Assembly (NCBI GenBank): GCA_030594585.1
Contig: JAUVEX010000048.1
Location: forward strand, 1 to 7,267
Reading direction: 5' to 3'
DNA: 7,267 bases
Source of the DNA: an archaeon
GTDB taxonomy: Archaea > EX4484-52 > B79-G9
In this document: positions 1 through 6,287 of the stretch, in pieces
Position numbering within the stretch: the first letter of the stretch is position 1
Layout of the letters: each line of letters opens with the position of its first letter
The notes under the pieces: generated by a model
Seen by the model: only the letters and a program-made list of their open reading frames with translations
Told to the model about the DNA's origin: nothing
The model's database searches: none
Translations under genes and position numbers: made by a program

Positions 1-294
1 AAGTAATATAACAGCATTGTCCTGGAATTTTATCCAGTTTCCCTGCGGCCTTCTGTATGGCATTGCCTGTCTTACAACCACAGCTCTTACAACTTCGTGC
101 TTTATTTTTTGCGTTCCTTTTTTTACTGCGCACTGAACAACATCACCAACGCCTGCGCGTGGGTGTCTTCCGCGAGCTCCGCTGAAGCCTTTGACCGAGA
201 TGACTTCTACGACTTTTGCTCCGGTGTTGTCAACACACTTAAGTACAGTTCCTGTCTGTATGCCTTTTGTTGTCTTTGTGCTTATTGCTTTCAA
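1..294 (-). CDS. rpl14: 50S ribosomal protein L14 (uL14), 3' end cut by window edge
   Basis: L14 is a large-subunit protein at the subunit interface, contacting 23S rRNA and helping form intersubunit bridges. The first 98 codons are present; the archaeal family is about 132 residues, so roughly 34 are missing beyond the left edge. Family motifs are visible: DNTGAK near residue 24, VISVKGF..ARGRHPRAGVGD at about 32-50, AVVVRQ at about 69-74, and YRRPQGNWIKFQDNA at about 77-91. I start it at a TTG codon (294), because the archaeal family begins MKAI and an AGGTGA site lies 5 nt upstream at the S17 stop. A GTG directly after the S17 stop (303) would add three residues and lose that Shine-Dalgarno spacing, so it is less likely. 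It is the last visible gene of the operon, 9 nt after S17 and in the same frame. Confidence 0.96.
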   Translation of the reverse strand, partial: MKAISTKTTKGIQTGTVLKCVDNTGAKVVEVISVKGFSGARGRHPRAGVGDVVQCAVKKGTQKIKHEVVRAVVVRQAMPYRRPQGNWIKFQDNAVILL

Positions 295-299
295 TGTAT

Positions 300-305
300 T
301 CACCT
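300..305 (-). promoter_or_regulatory. Shine-Dalgarno site AGGTGA for L14
   Basis: AGGTGA overlaps the S17 stop codon (TAG, 306-304) and lies 5 nt before the TTG at 294. It matches the archaeal anti-SD sequence well and decides the start of L14 in favour of TTG over the neighbouring GTG at 303. Confidence 0.8.
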
Positions 306-657
306 AAAGCTTCTCAATTATTACGAATTTTTTTGTCTTGGATAAAGGCCTGCATTCGGCAATCCTTACTTTGTCACCTTTGTGAGCCTTTATGCATTTT
401 GGGTTGTGTGCGGAGACTCTTGATTTTCGTCTCATGTATCGTTCGTATTTTGGCATTGCTGCTGTGTGGTGCCATTCGACTGTTGCGCTTAAGTCCATTT
501 TGTCAGATACAACAATCCCTGCAAATATTCGTCCTCTAAGCTTAAGTTTTCCGTGATAAGGGCAATTGGCGTCCTCACAGCTTGTGCTGGGTAGGTTTTT
601 TACAGGTATTCCTGTGTTTTTTACATCCGTTTTCCCTTTTGTTTTTGTTTCACTCAT
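304..657 (-). CDS. rps17: 30S ribosomal protein S17 (uS17)
   Basis: S17 is a primary 16S rRNA-binding protein with an OB-fold, needed early in small-subunit assembly. From ATG 657 it is 117 residues, usual for the archaeal form. It has an N-terminal arm with a CEDANCPYHG segment (27-36), then RGRIFAGIVVSDKM (41-54), MPKYERYMRRKSR (68-80), SAHNPKCIK (82-90) and ECRPLSKTKKFVIIEKL at the end, all typical of archaeal/eukaryotic S17 (S11). The C-x4-C-x2-H group in the arm could bind metal, but that is only an inference. An ATG at 669 (adding MGCN) is possible; I prefer 657 because it forms an ATGA overlap with the Rpp29 stop, a standard coupling arrangement, and gives the family-like start MSETK. 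Confidence 0.96.
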   Translation of the reverse strand: MSETKTKGKTDVKNTGIPVKNLPSTSCEDANCPYHGKLKLRGRIFAGIVVSDKMDLSATVEWHHTAAMPKYERYMRRKSRVSAHNPKCIKAHKGDKVRIAECRPLSKTKKFVIIEKL

Positions 658-929
658 ATTGCATCCCATTTTTTTGGTAATTTCTTTTTTATGCGCTCTT
701 CAGGCCGTCCCAAAAGAAGTTTTCCTTCAACTTCAACAATGGTCCCTGTTGGGAGCGTGATTATGAATTTACATCCGTTTTTTGCTACTATTATCTCCTT
801 TTTGTCTGTTCTTATTGTCAGGGTCTTTTGCGTTTCATTTATTATTTTGCCCTTGGTTTTTGTTTTTGCAATCTCGGCCTCAAGCCCTATAAGCTCGTGG
901 CGGACCAGATTTTTTTCATCAATTGGCAT
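654..929 (-). CDS. rnp1: Ribonuclease P protein component 1 (Rpp29/Pop4 family)
   Basis: This is a protein subunit of archaeal RNase P, which removes the 5' leader from pre-tRNA; Rpp29 works as a pair with Rpp21 on the specificity domain of the RNA. It has 91 residues, the usual size for the archaeal family, which forms an Sm-like beta barrel. Recognisable parts are RHELIGLEAEI (10-20), KGKIINETQKTLTI (26-39), the strand KFIITLPTGTIVEVEG (54-69) and LLGRPEERIKKKLPKKW near the C-terminus, matching the RPEDRIK motif. It starts 12 nt after the aIF1 stop in the same frame, without a strong SD, and its stop overlaps the S17 start as ATGA. The RNA partner, rnpB, appears at the right end of this window. 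Confidence 0.95.
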   Translation of the reverse strand: MPIDEKNLVRHELIGLEAEIAKTKTKGKIINETQKTLTIRTDKKEIIVAKNGCKFIITLPTGTIVEVEGKLLLGRPEERIKKKLPKKWDAI

Positions 930-941
930 TTTAACGCCCGT

Positions 942-1250
942 TTAGGATCGGGATATGCTTTCCTCAGCAAAGCCCTCTTTTATTAGTGCTTCTCTAACTT
1001 TTTGCACATGTTCGCCCTGCAACTCGATTTTCCCGTTCTTGTGGGTTCCGCCGCATGCAAGCAGGCCTTTAAGTTTTTTTGTGAGTGTTGGAATGTCTAT
1101 GTTTTTCTCGTCAATACCTTCGACGATAGTGGAAATCTTTCCGAATCGCTTCTTTATGGTTCTGATTTTTATAACCTGTGCTTCTTTGGATATTGTTTCA
1201 CAGATGCAAAGCTCTTTTGGAAGACCGCATTTATTACATATTTCCTGCAT
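942..1250 (-). CDS. Translation initiation factor aIF1 (SUI1/eIF1 family)
   Basis: Archaeal homologue of eIF1, which binds the small subunit near the P site and enforces correct start-codon selection. It has 102 residues. An N-terminal segment with cysteines at 5, 8, 15 and 17 (CNKCGLPKELCIC) is the knuckle often seen in archaeal members. The SUI1 domain follows: KKRFGKISTIVEGID (33-47) and LACGGTHKNGKIELQGEH (64-81), the family's most conserved loop and strand, then KVREALIKEGF. The start at 1250 lies inside the end of L29, a 17-nt overlap in another frame, with an AAGGTAAGG-type site about 6-13 nt upstream. Placement between L29 and Rpp29 is found in several archaea. Confidence 0.95.
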   Translation of the reverse strand: MQEICNKCGLPKELCICETISKEAQVIKIRTIKKRFGKISTIVEGIDEKNIDIPTLTKKLKGLLACGGTHKNGKIELQGEHVQKVREALIKEGFAEESISRS

Positions 1251-1455
1251 TTTTAGTCCTTACCTTCTCATTTATTATTGTTTTTATCCGGGCAATTGCT
1301 CTTTTTGTGCTTCTTACTTTTCCCGGATTATCCGGCACGCTTCCGACTTTTATCTTGCCCATCTCTTTTGCAAGTTCAAGCTTAAGGTCGCCAAGCATTT
1401 TTTCAATCTCGCTCGCACCTAAAGCCCTTAGGTCTTTTGTTGTCTTTTGTGCCAT
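1234..1455 (-). CDS. rpl29: 50S ribosomal protein L29 (uL29)
   Basis: L29 is a short helical hairpin protein next to the polypeptide exit tunnel, adjoining L23. At 73 residues it has the normal archaeal length. Typical segments are LRALGASEIEKMLGDLKLELAKE (9-31) forming the first helix, and NPGKVRSTKRAIARIKTIINE (43-63) forming the second. It starts 12 nt after the S3 stop with a GATGAT element just upstream as the probable ribosome-binding site. Its last codons overlap the start of aIF1 by 17 nt, so the two are probably translationally coupled. Confidence 0.96.
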   Translation of the reverse strand: MAQKTTKDLRALGASEIEKMLGDLKLELAKEMGKIKVGSVPDNPGKVRSTKRAIARIKTIINEKVRTKNAGNM

Positions 1456-1467
1456 GAAATCATCAAC

Positions 1468-2409
1468 TTATTCTTTTTTTTCAGCTTTTTTGTCGTCTTC
1501 CTTTTTTTCAGCAGTCTCTTTTTTTGGTTTTGGTTCTTCTTTTTTATCTTTTTCTTCTGTTTTTTTCTTGTCTTTGGAATCTTCCTTTTTTTCGGATTTC
1601 TTTTCTGAATCATCAGTTTTTGCTTTTTCAGTCACTTTGGTTTCTTTTGGTTTTGCCTTCTCTTTCTTTTCTTCAGCTTCTTTTTTTGCAGCAGGTTTTT
1701 CCTTTTCTTCTGTTTTGTCATCCTTTGGAGTGTCTTTAACAGGTTCTTCTTTTTCTGCCTTTTTTTCGGCTTTCTCTTTTTCTTCAGAAGCTTTTTTCTC
1801 TTCAATTTCCTGCCTTATTTTGCTTACTTCTTTTTCAACTTTCATTATGTCCGGAAACTCTTTCATTATCCGCACATTTACGCCAAGAGCGCCTGCTTTA
1901 AGAACCGCAATCTGCCGTCCTTTAGACACTAGTGAATCTGCAGGAAATCCTGATTTTTTGATGTATCCTAATCTGAATTTTTCAGTTCTTGATCTCTCAC
2001 CGGATATTTTTCCTGCAATAATTATTTCAACACCAAGAGCACCTGCGCCCATGATTCGCTTAAGATATATATTTACAATTCTTTTATGGCTCATTCCTTT
2101 TTCTAGAGCACCTGCAATCTGTTTTGCAACAACAAGAGCATCTGTGTCCGGGTTTTCTAAAGCTCTTACTTCAAGCTGGGGTTTTTCTATTTTGAATCTT
2201 TTCTCAATAGTCTCGGTCATTTCCTGAATCTTGCTTCCCCCGCGGCCAATTACCATACCCGGTCTTCCGGCATATATTATTATCCGTGTGTTTAATGGGG
2301 TTCTTTGGATATCGCAGCGACTGTAATCAACCCGTTCAAGCTCTTTGTGAAAATACATATCAAGCTCTGTGTTTCTTATTCCTTTTTGTATAAATTTTCT
2401 TTCAATCAT
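1468..2409 (-). CDS. rps3: 30S ribosomal protein S3 (uS3) with long Lys/Glu-rich C-terminal tail
   Basis: S3 sits at the mRNA entry tunnel of the small subunit. The core (about 1-190) has the N-terminal KH type-2 domain with the VIGRGGSKI loop (53-61, GxxG motif), then the S3 C-terminal domain: RIMGAGALGVEIIIAGKISG (118-137), RTEKFRLGYIKKSG (141-154) and KAGALGVNVRIM (171-182). This part is entirely typical. After residue 190 comes a tail of about 123 residues built almost only of Lys, Glu, Asp, Ala, Thr and Pro, probably disordered or a charged helix. Archaeal S3 is usually about 200-260 residues, so 313 is long. The tail is in frame, free of stops, and ends just before L29, so it looks like real coding sequence. 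Start ATG 2409 has an AAGG site about 8 nt upstream and gives the family start MIERKFI. Confidence 0.97.
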   Translation of the reverse strand: MIERKFIQKGIRNTELDMYFHKELERVDYSRCDIQRTPLNTRIIIYAGRPGMVIGRGGSKIQEMTETIEKRFKIEKPQLEVRALENPDTDALVVAKQIAGALEKGMSHKRIVNIYLKRIMGAGALGVEIIIAGKISGERSRTEKFRLGYIKKSGFPADSLVSKGRQIAVLKAGALGVNVRIMKEFPDIMKVEKEVSKIRQEIEEKKASEEKEKAEKKAEKEEPVKDTPKDDKTEEKEKPAAKKEAEEKKEKAKPKETKVTEKAKTDDSEKKSEKKEDSKDKKKTEEKDKKEEPKPKKETAEKKEDDKKAEKKE

Positions 2410-2430
2410 AATTTTGCCTTTTTTAACTAT

Positions 2431-2868
2431 TTATCCCACAATAAGAGAGATATTTGTGTTTTTTGTTGTCTGCCCACGAAGACCGTATCTTCTTGGGCGG
2501 TATTGCCTGTTTCCGATTGTAGCGCTTGCATAAAGCACTTTTAGTTTTTCTATATCAATGCCTTTAAATTCCGCGTTTTTCTCAGCACTTGATAATATTT
2601 CAATGTATTTTACAGCTGCATTTGCGGGGTATGTTCCTGCCCCTCCAACCTGCGCCTTGTGGCCTGCACCTTCAGTGTATCGTTTTGTAGGAATCACATT
2701 TTTCTTTTTGACAACCCCGTCAAGATATACCTTGGCTTTTGCAACAGGCATGCCTTTGATAAATGACGCAATTTCAACAGAGTCTTTTGGGGAAATCCTA
2801 AGATTTCTGGCATTCACTATTGCATGTTTCTTTGCATCATATACCTGTGCAAGTGCTGAAGTCGTCAT
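2431..2868 (-). CDS. rpl22: 50S ribosomal protein L22 (uL22)
   Basis: L22 lines the nascent-peptide exit tunnel, its long beta hairpin reaching the constriction opposite L4. From ATG 2868 it has 145 residues. Archaeal-type motifs are seen: ARNLRISPKDSVEIASFIKGM (about 20-40), KAKVYLDGVVKKKNVIP, AVKYIEILSSAEKNAEFKGID (about 85-105), and a C-terminal strand with PRRYGLRGQ and NISLIVG. The frame is open further upstream (ATG 2946), but that would overlap S19 by 67 nt and add 26 unrelated residues. An AGTGATT element just before 2868 supports the shorter start. The gap to S19 is 11 nt and to S3 21 nt. Confidence 0.96.
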   Translation of the reverse strand: MTTSALAQVYDAKKHAIVNARNLRISPKDSVEIASFIKGMPVAKAKVYLDGVVKKKNVIPTKRYTEGAGHKAQVGGAGTYPANAAVKYIEILSSAEKNAEFKGIDIEKLKVLYASATIGNRQYRPRRYGLRGQTTKNTNISLIVG

Positions 2869-2879
2869 AATAATCACTG

Positions 2880-3281
2880 TTACTTTTGTCCAACAAATTT
2901 GGATGATCTTGTAGCTCCAATTCCCGGTCCTGAGTGTTTTCCGCACACTCTTGTAGGTGCGAATTCACCAAGCCTGTGGCCTACCATTTCCGGTTGTATG
3001 TCAACAGCAAGGTACTCTTTGCCTGTATGTATTCCAACTCTTTTTCCAACAAATGAAGGTAATACAACTGTATCTCTAAGCCGTGTTTTTACGAATTTTT
3101 CCGGTGTTGCCTTTTTGACTTTTTCAATGAATTTTTTCTCTGCAGGAGAAAGTCCTCTTATCAGTGTTCTTCTTTCTCTTGAAGGAATTATTTTTGCGAA
3201 TTCCTCTGTTGAAAGCTTTTGAAGCTCCTCTAGTGTCATTCCGCGATATATAAATTTTCTTAAGCCTTCTGATTCCGCCAT
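2880..3281 (-). CDS. rps19: 30S ribosomal protein S19 (uS19)
   Basis: S19 lies in the head of the small subunit, next to S13, contacting A-site tRNA and the intersubunit bridges. From ATG 3281 it is 133 residues, as in archaea/eukaryotes (S15). It opens with an archaeal-type helical arm (FIYRGMTLEELQKLS, 10-24; SRERRTLIRGLS, 34-45), followed by the S19 core: RDTVVLPSFVGKRVGIHTGKEY (69-90), PEMVGHRLGEFAPTR (97-111) and PGIGATRSSKFV (119-130), the family signature. An ATG at 3290, overlapping the L2 stop (ATGA), would add three residues (MIN). I prefer 3281 because a GATGATT element sits at the right distance and MAESEG resembles family starts, but the two cannot be separated with certainty. 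Confidence 0.96.
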   Translation of the reverse strand: MAESEGLRKFIYRGMTLEELQKLSTEEFAKIIPSRERRTLIRGLSPAEKKFIEKVKKATPEKFVKTRLRDTVVLPSFVGKRVGIHTGKEYLAVDIQPEMVGHRLGEFAPTRVCGKHSGPGIGATRSSKFVGQK

Positions 3282-3286
3282 ATTAA

Positions 3287-3997
3287 TCATCTCTTCTTAC
3301 CTGTTCTTTTTGCACCAAATGAACCTACTTTTCTTCCGGGTGGTGCGTGCCTGCTTGTTGTCTTTGCAACACCCAGGTTAGATCCTCCGAATTTGTGATC
3401 TACTGCATTCATCTTGATTTTTGAGGTTATCGGATAAAGCCGGCCTCTTGCTTTCATAGCATAATGCTTGTTTCCTGCTTTTACAAACGGCTTGTTTTTT
3501 CTCTCACCGCCTGCGGCAATTCCAACAGTTGCTCTGCATGAAGAATTTACTGTCTTAAATACTCTTGATGGAAGCTTTATAACTGTTTTCTTTGCACCTT
3601 GTGAAACTATAATTCCGAAAGTTCCAGATCCCCTTACAAGTTTTCCGCCGTCATTAGGGATTGTCTCTATATTAAATACGGGAGTTCCTTCAGGAATTTT
3701 TCCTAATGGAAGTACATTCCCGATATCTAGAGCCGCATCCTGTCCGATTTCAAACATATCGTCAGTTGTTATGCTTTCAGATGCAAGGAATACGCCTTTT
3801 GTCCCGTCATCAAACAATACTTTTGTGATGGGTGCATTTCTTGCAGCATCGTGAATTATGTCAATTATTTTTCCTTTCATGACTTTGTTTTCTTTTTCAA
3901 GTACGGGATATGTTACCTTTGCGGTATATCTGTGGCTTGGTGCCTTGTATATGTTTGAGCCTTTTCCGCGCCTTTGTGAAATGGTTACTTTACCCAT
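3287..3997 (-). CDS. rpl2: 50S ribosomal protein L2 (uL2)
   Basis: L2 is needed for subunit association and peptidyl-transferase activity. It has 236 residues, the normal archaeal length. It starts QRRGKGSNIYKAPSHRY (8-24), then the OB-fold half (IIDIIHDAARNAPI, 44-57; FLASESI, 70-76) and the SH3-like half with GNVLPLGKIPEGTPVFNIE (93-111). The C-terminal loop that reaches the catalytic centre is MNAVDHKFGG (196-205), with the conserved histidine at 201, followed by SRHAPPGRKVG and a basic end. The residues around the loop vary a little from the common form (SKIKMN instead of GVAMN; KFGGS instead of PFGGG). It follows L23 with a one-base gap. Confidence 0.97.
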   Translation of the reverse strand: MGKVTISQRRGKGSNIYKAPSHRYTAKVTYPVLEKENKVMKGKIIDIIHDAARNAPITKVLFDDGTKGVFLASESITTDDMFEIGQDAALDIGNVLPLGKIPEGTPVFNIETIPNDGGKLVRGSGTFGIIVSQGAKKTVIKLPSRVFKTVNSSCRATVGIAAGGERKNKPFVKAGNKHYAMKARGRLYPITSKIKMNAVDHKFGGSNLGVAKTTSRHAPPGRKVGSFGAKRTGKKR

Positions 3998-3998
3998 A

Positions 3999-4370
3999 TT
4001 ACATCATCCCGAGCTTTGTTGCCACATCAACAGCGGAAAATTCAGGCAAAAGACTTACAATTGCTTTTTTAGTTCCTTTTGTTGTTGTTATGACATTTAC
4101 TTTTTTGACTTTTACATCAAACGCTTTTTCAACAGCGGTTTTAATATCGTCTTTTTTTGCTGTTCTTTTTACAATAAAGACAAGCTTGTTGTTTACTTCA
4201 ATATTATTTATGGATTTTTCCGTCAGGTGCGGGTATTCCAGTATTTCAAGAGCATCAAGAAGAACTTTTTTGTCCTTTTTCTTGGTCTCTTTTTTCTTTT
4301 TTTCTTTTGGCAACTCTTTCTTTTTTACTTCTTTTTCTTTTACCGGAATGTCTTTTTTAGTTTCTGCCAT
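3999..4370 (-). CDS. rpl23: 50S ribosomal protein L23 (uL23) with Lys/Glu-rich N-terminal arm
   Basis: L23 sits at the exit of the peptide tunnel and is the docking site for SRP and the Sec translocon. The core runs from about residue 40 to 123: EYPHLTEKSINNIE (45-58), NKLVFIVKRTAKKDDIKTAVEKAFDVKVKKVNVITTTKGTKKA, all family-like. Ahead of it is an arm of about 38 residues made almost wholly of Lys and Glu. Archaeal L23 is usually about 85 residues, so 123 is long; eukaryotic L23a also carries a basic N-terminal arm. I start at ATG 4370, with a GTGATT element directly before it at the L4 stop. A GTG at 4379 would add three residues but uses up that site. Confidence 0.96.
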   Translation of the reverse strand: MAETKKDIPVKEKEVKKKELPKEKKKKETKKKDKKVLLDALEILEYPHLTEKSINNIEVNNKLVFIVKRTAKKDDIKTAVEKAFDVKVKKVNVITTTKGTKKAIVSLLPEFSAVDVATKLGMM

Positions 4371-4375
4371 TGTAA

Positions 4376-5173
4376 TCACATGTAAAGATTATTTTTTTCC
4401 AAGCTCTCTATTGCGGATTTTGTCCAGACCGTAAGCCTTCCCGCGTGTGTTCCCGGAGCCAATAGGGATGCATTAAGCGCATCAACCCGAACGCATGTAA
4501 CTCCCGGGATGTTTGCTATTGCCTTGACATCTGTTTCAGATACAACAACAAGAGGACCTGTTTTTGTCTTGTATTTTCTGCCTCGCATTGTCCCTTTTCC
4601 TGCGCGTACCTTTTTCTCCGCGCATCTTTCAAGCTCTTTTTCAAGACCAAGTTTTTTCAATGCATCTGCAATCTCTTTTGTTTTGTTGAGTTTCTGAAAA
4701 TTATCTTCAAGAATCAAAGGCACTTGAGGTATGGCTTCAACCATATGTCCTCTTCCAAGCACAAGCTCTTTTACAGCACTTGCAGATATTGCGCTTCTTA
4801 TTGCAAGTTTTCGTTCTCTATCATTGATTTTTTGAGACCATTCTTTTTCTGCTTTAGGCGGATGTGCTTTTCGGCCCTTTACCGCATTAGGCACAATTCT
4901 TGCCCTTCCTGTTAAATATCCTGCACCGATTCTTATTCTTGTTGTCCTGTGCATTGCCCTGTTTATCCATGCACCATAGCCTCGTCTTCGACCTCTGTAT
5001 TCTGCGGATGTTTTAAAGCCGGAACGAGTGTCTGCTCCATAAGGCTGCCTTTCATTGCCTTGCATAGCAATAACTGCTCTTTTAATTATGTCTTCCCGCA
5101 CGCTTTCTTTGAATTGCTTCGGAAGTTTGACCGTACCTGTTTTTTTGCCGTCAATTGAGTATATATCTGCCAT
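4376..5173 (-). CDS. rpl4: 50S ribosomal protein L4 (uL4, archaeal/eukaryotic L4e type)
   Basis: L4 has a globular domain on the ribosome surface and a long loop at the tunnel constriction. It has 265 residues, the archaeal size. Features: an N-terminal strand (MADIYSIDGKKTGTVKLP), the helix REDIIKRAVIAMQGNERQPYG (26-46), the tunnel loop with FKTSAEYRGRRRGYGAW (53-69) and RARIVPNAVKGRKAHPPKAEK (90-110), then an archaeal-type C-terminal half with RERKLAIRSAISA and the dinucleotide-fold-like end (VVVSETDVKAIANIPGVTCVRVDALNASLLAPGTHAGRLTVWT). An AAAGGTAA site lies 6-8 nt before ATG 5173; the gap to L3 is 11 nt. In bacteria L4 represses its own operon; nothing here shows that for this archaeon. 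Confidence 0.97.
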   Translation of the reverse strand: MADIYSIDGKKTGTVKLPKQFKESVREDIIKRAVIAMQGNERQPYGADTRSGFKTSAEYRGRRRGYGAWINRAMHRTTRIRIGAGYLTGRARIVPNAVKGRKAHPPKAEKEWSQKINDRERKLAIRSAISASAVKELVLGRGHMVEAIPQVPLILEDNFQKLNKTKEIADALKKLGLEKELERCAEKKVRAGKGTMRGRKYKTKTGPLVVVSETDVKAIANIPGVTCVRVDALNASLLAPGTHAGRLTVWTKSAIESLEKNNLYM

Positions 5174-5184
5174 TTAAATTACCT

Positions 5185-6165
5185 TTATTTAGCATAAACT
5201 GAAACAACCTGTGGTTCTTTTAATTTACCTTTGCTGTCTCGTACCGCGTTTCTTATCCTTATAAGCCTTTTTCTTGAGCCGGGAACCGAGCCCGCCAAAA
5301 GTACATATGATGATTTCACAAGTCCGTAGCTGTGCCATCCATCAGCGTTTATTTGGTCTTGATCATTGGATATGGAAATTATTCTCTTATTATAATCTGT
5401 TCTTTTGTGGTATCCGGTCTGCCCCATTTGAGGAACAGTCCTTTTTACCTTGTGCGGATGAAATCCTCCAAGGTTAGCTGCCTTTCTTCTTAGTTTCTGT
5501 GATTTTTTTGGAAGCAGGTGAACGCCAAATCGCTTGATTGAGCCTTGGAATCCATGCCCTTTTGTAATTGCAACAGCATCAACAAAAGCGCCTGCCTTAA
5601 GAACTTCATCAACCGGCAAATCACTTCCAAGCTTTTCTTTTGCATATGAAAACGCGTCTGCAATTTTGCCGCCAACAGAAATCTCAAAGACTTCAGGCTT
5701 TGTTTTGTGAATTCCGGCCATTGAAGGCTGGGTGTGAACAACAAGGACAATTTTTTCGTATGATTCTAAATCTTTTTCAAAAGATTCTAGTTCTTTAGTT
5801 ATGTTTCTTTTCTTTTTTGGAACGGTTATTTTTTTTGCTGCATTATCGTCAATCTTTTCTGCAAGAACATCTGTTGACGCTTTTAGCCCATAAGGCTCTT
5901 TTTTATATGCGCGAATCCCAAGCACTTTGAATGGCGGGGTTTCAATAACAGTTACAGGAACAATAATTTCCTGGTTGTGTGTTGCAGAGTCGTTAACATC
6001 ATCAATAATTTTTGCATTTGTCATTCCGACCTTGTATCCTGCAAATTCAACAGGAACAGCATCAAGTGTATTTTTTTTGGATGATACGCGGGGGTAGATT
6101 CTTTTGGCTCTCACTCTTGGAGATACCATCATTGATCCATGTCTTGGAGAGTGCGCTTTTCCCAT
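5185..6165 (-). CDS. rpl3: 50S ribosomal protein L3 (uL3), first gene of the r-protein operon
   Basis: L3 binds near the 3' end of 23S rRNA, starts large-subunit assembly and sends a finger towards the peptidyl-transferase centre. It has 326 residues, usual for archaea. The N-terminus AHSPRHGSMMVSPRVRAKRIYPRV (4-27) fits the archaeal family and fixes the start at 6165; an AGGA site lies 8 nt upstream. Other signatures: EFAGYKVGMTNAKII (40-54), TPPFKVLGIRAY (76-87), FVDAVAITKGHGFQGSIKRFGV (194-215) and TVPQMGQTGYHKRTDYNKRI (243-262). The finger tip reads NLGGFHPHKV (231-240): the position usually held by tryptophan in archaeal and eukaryotic L3 (yeast W255) appears to be Phe235. Upstream lies the structured 268-base leader region. 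Confidence 0.97.
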   Translation of the reverse strand: MGKAHSPRHGSMMVSPRVRAKRIYPRVSSKKNTLDAVPVEFAGYKVGMTNAKIIDDVNDSATHNQEIIVPVTVIETPPFKVLGIRAYKKEPYGLKASTDVLAEKIDDNAAKKITVPKKKRNITKELESFEKDLESYEKIVLVVHTQPSMAGIHKTKPEVFEISVGGKIADAFSYAKEKLGSDLPVDEVLKAGAFVDAVAITKGHGFQGSIKRFGVHLLPKKSQKLRRKAANLGGFHPHKVKRTVPQMGQTGYHKRTDYNKRIISISNDQDQINADGWHSYGLVKSSYVLLAGSVPGSRKRLIRIRNAVRDSKGKLKEPQVVSVYAK

Positions 6166-6254
6166 ATATATCGTCCTATATAATATAACCTGTAATTTTC
6201 GTTAGCAAGAAGTCACTAACAACATATGAAATGCCCTTAAAAACAAAGGATTCC

Positions 6255-6263
6255 TATTTATAT
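6255..6263 (-). promoter_or_regulatory. Candidate TATA box P2 for the r-protein operon
   Basis: The minus strand reads ATATAAATA here, a fair match to archaeal box A. With the usual 25-27 nt spacing the transcript would begin near 6232, giving a leader of about 67 nt before L3. A perfect 7-bp inverted repeat (6271-6287) sits just upstream, where it could act on transcription factor binding. Because the site is AT-rich, the opposite strand also reads TTTATATG, so direction is inferred only from the gene downstream. Confidence 0.45.
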
Positions 6264-6270
6264 GTCAAAC

Positions 6271-6287
6271 CTTACAGGTTCTGTAAG
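6271..6287. repeat. Perfect inverted repeat, 7-bp arms, 3-nt spacer
   Basis: CTTACAG at 6271-6277 is repeated inverted as CTGTAAG at 6281-6287 with GTT between. It lies directly between candidate box P2 and the longer hairpin at 6288-6335, with no gap to the latter. As DNA it could be an operator for P2; in a transcript from P1 it would be a second stem-loop stacked against the first. Confidence 0.6.

Noticed and set aside
1428..1613. 61-codon Lys-rich frame on the minus strand
   Set aside because: It is the shifted-frame shadow of the low-complexity S3 tail; it has no family resemblance and overlaps the L29 start.
1178..2227. Long open frame of 349 codons on the plus strand
   Set aside because: It is antisense to S3 and L29. 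Its Ser/Phe-rich composition is what the complement of Lys/Glu codons gives, and the minus-strand genes are unmistakable.
3858..4434. Two overlapping plus-strand frames of about 175 codons, rich in Phe and hydrophobic residues
   Set aside because: They are antisense to L23 and the ends of L2 and L4. The apparent membrane character comes from complementing Lys codons.
6175..6188. AT-rich TTATATTATATAG just upstream of L3 as a third TATA box
   Set aside because: It is only about 18 nt from the L3 ATG, so transcription would start inside the gene; the AGGA site next to it indicates an mRNA with a leader instead.
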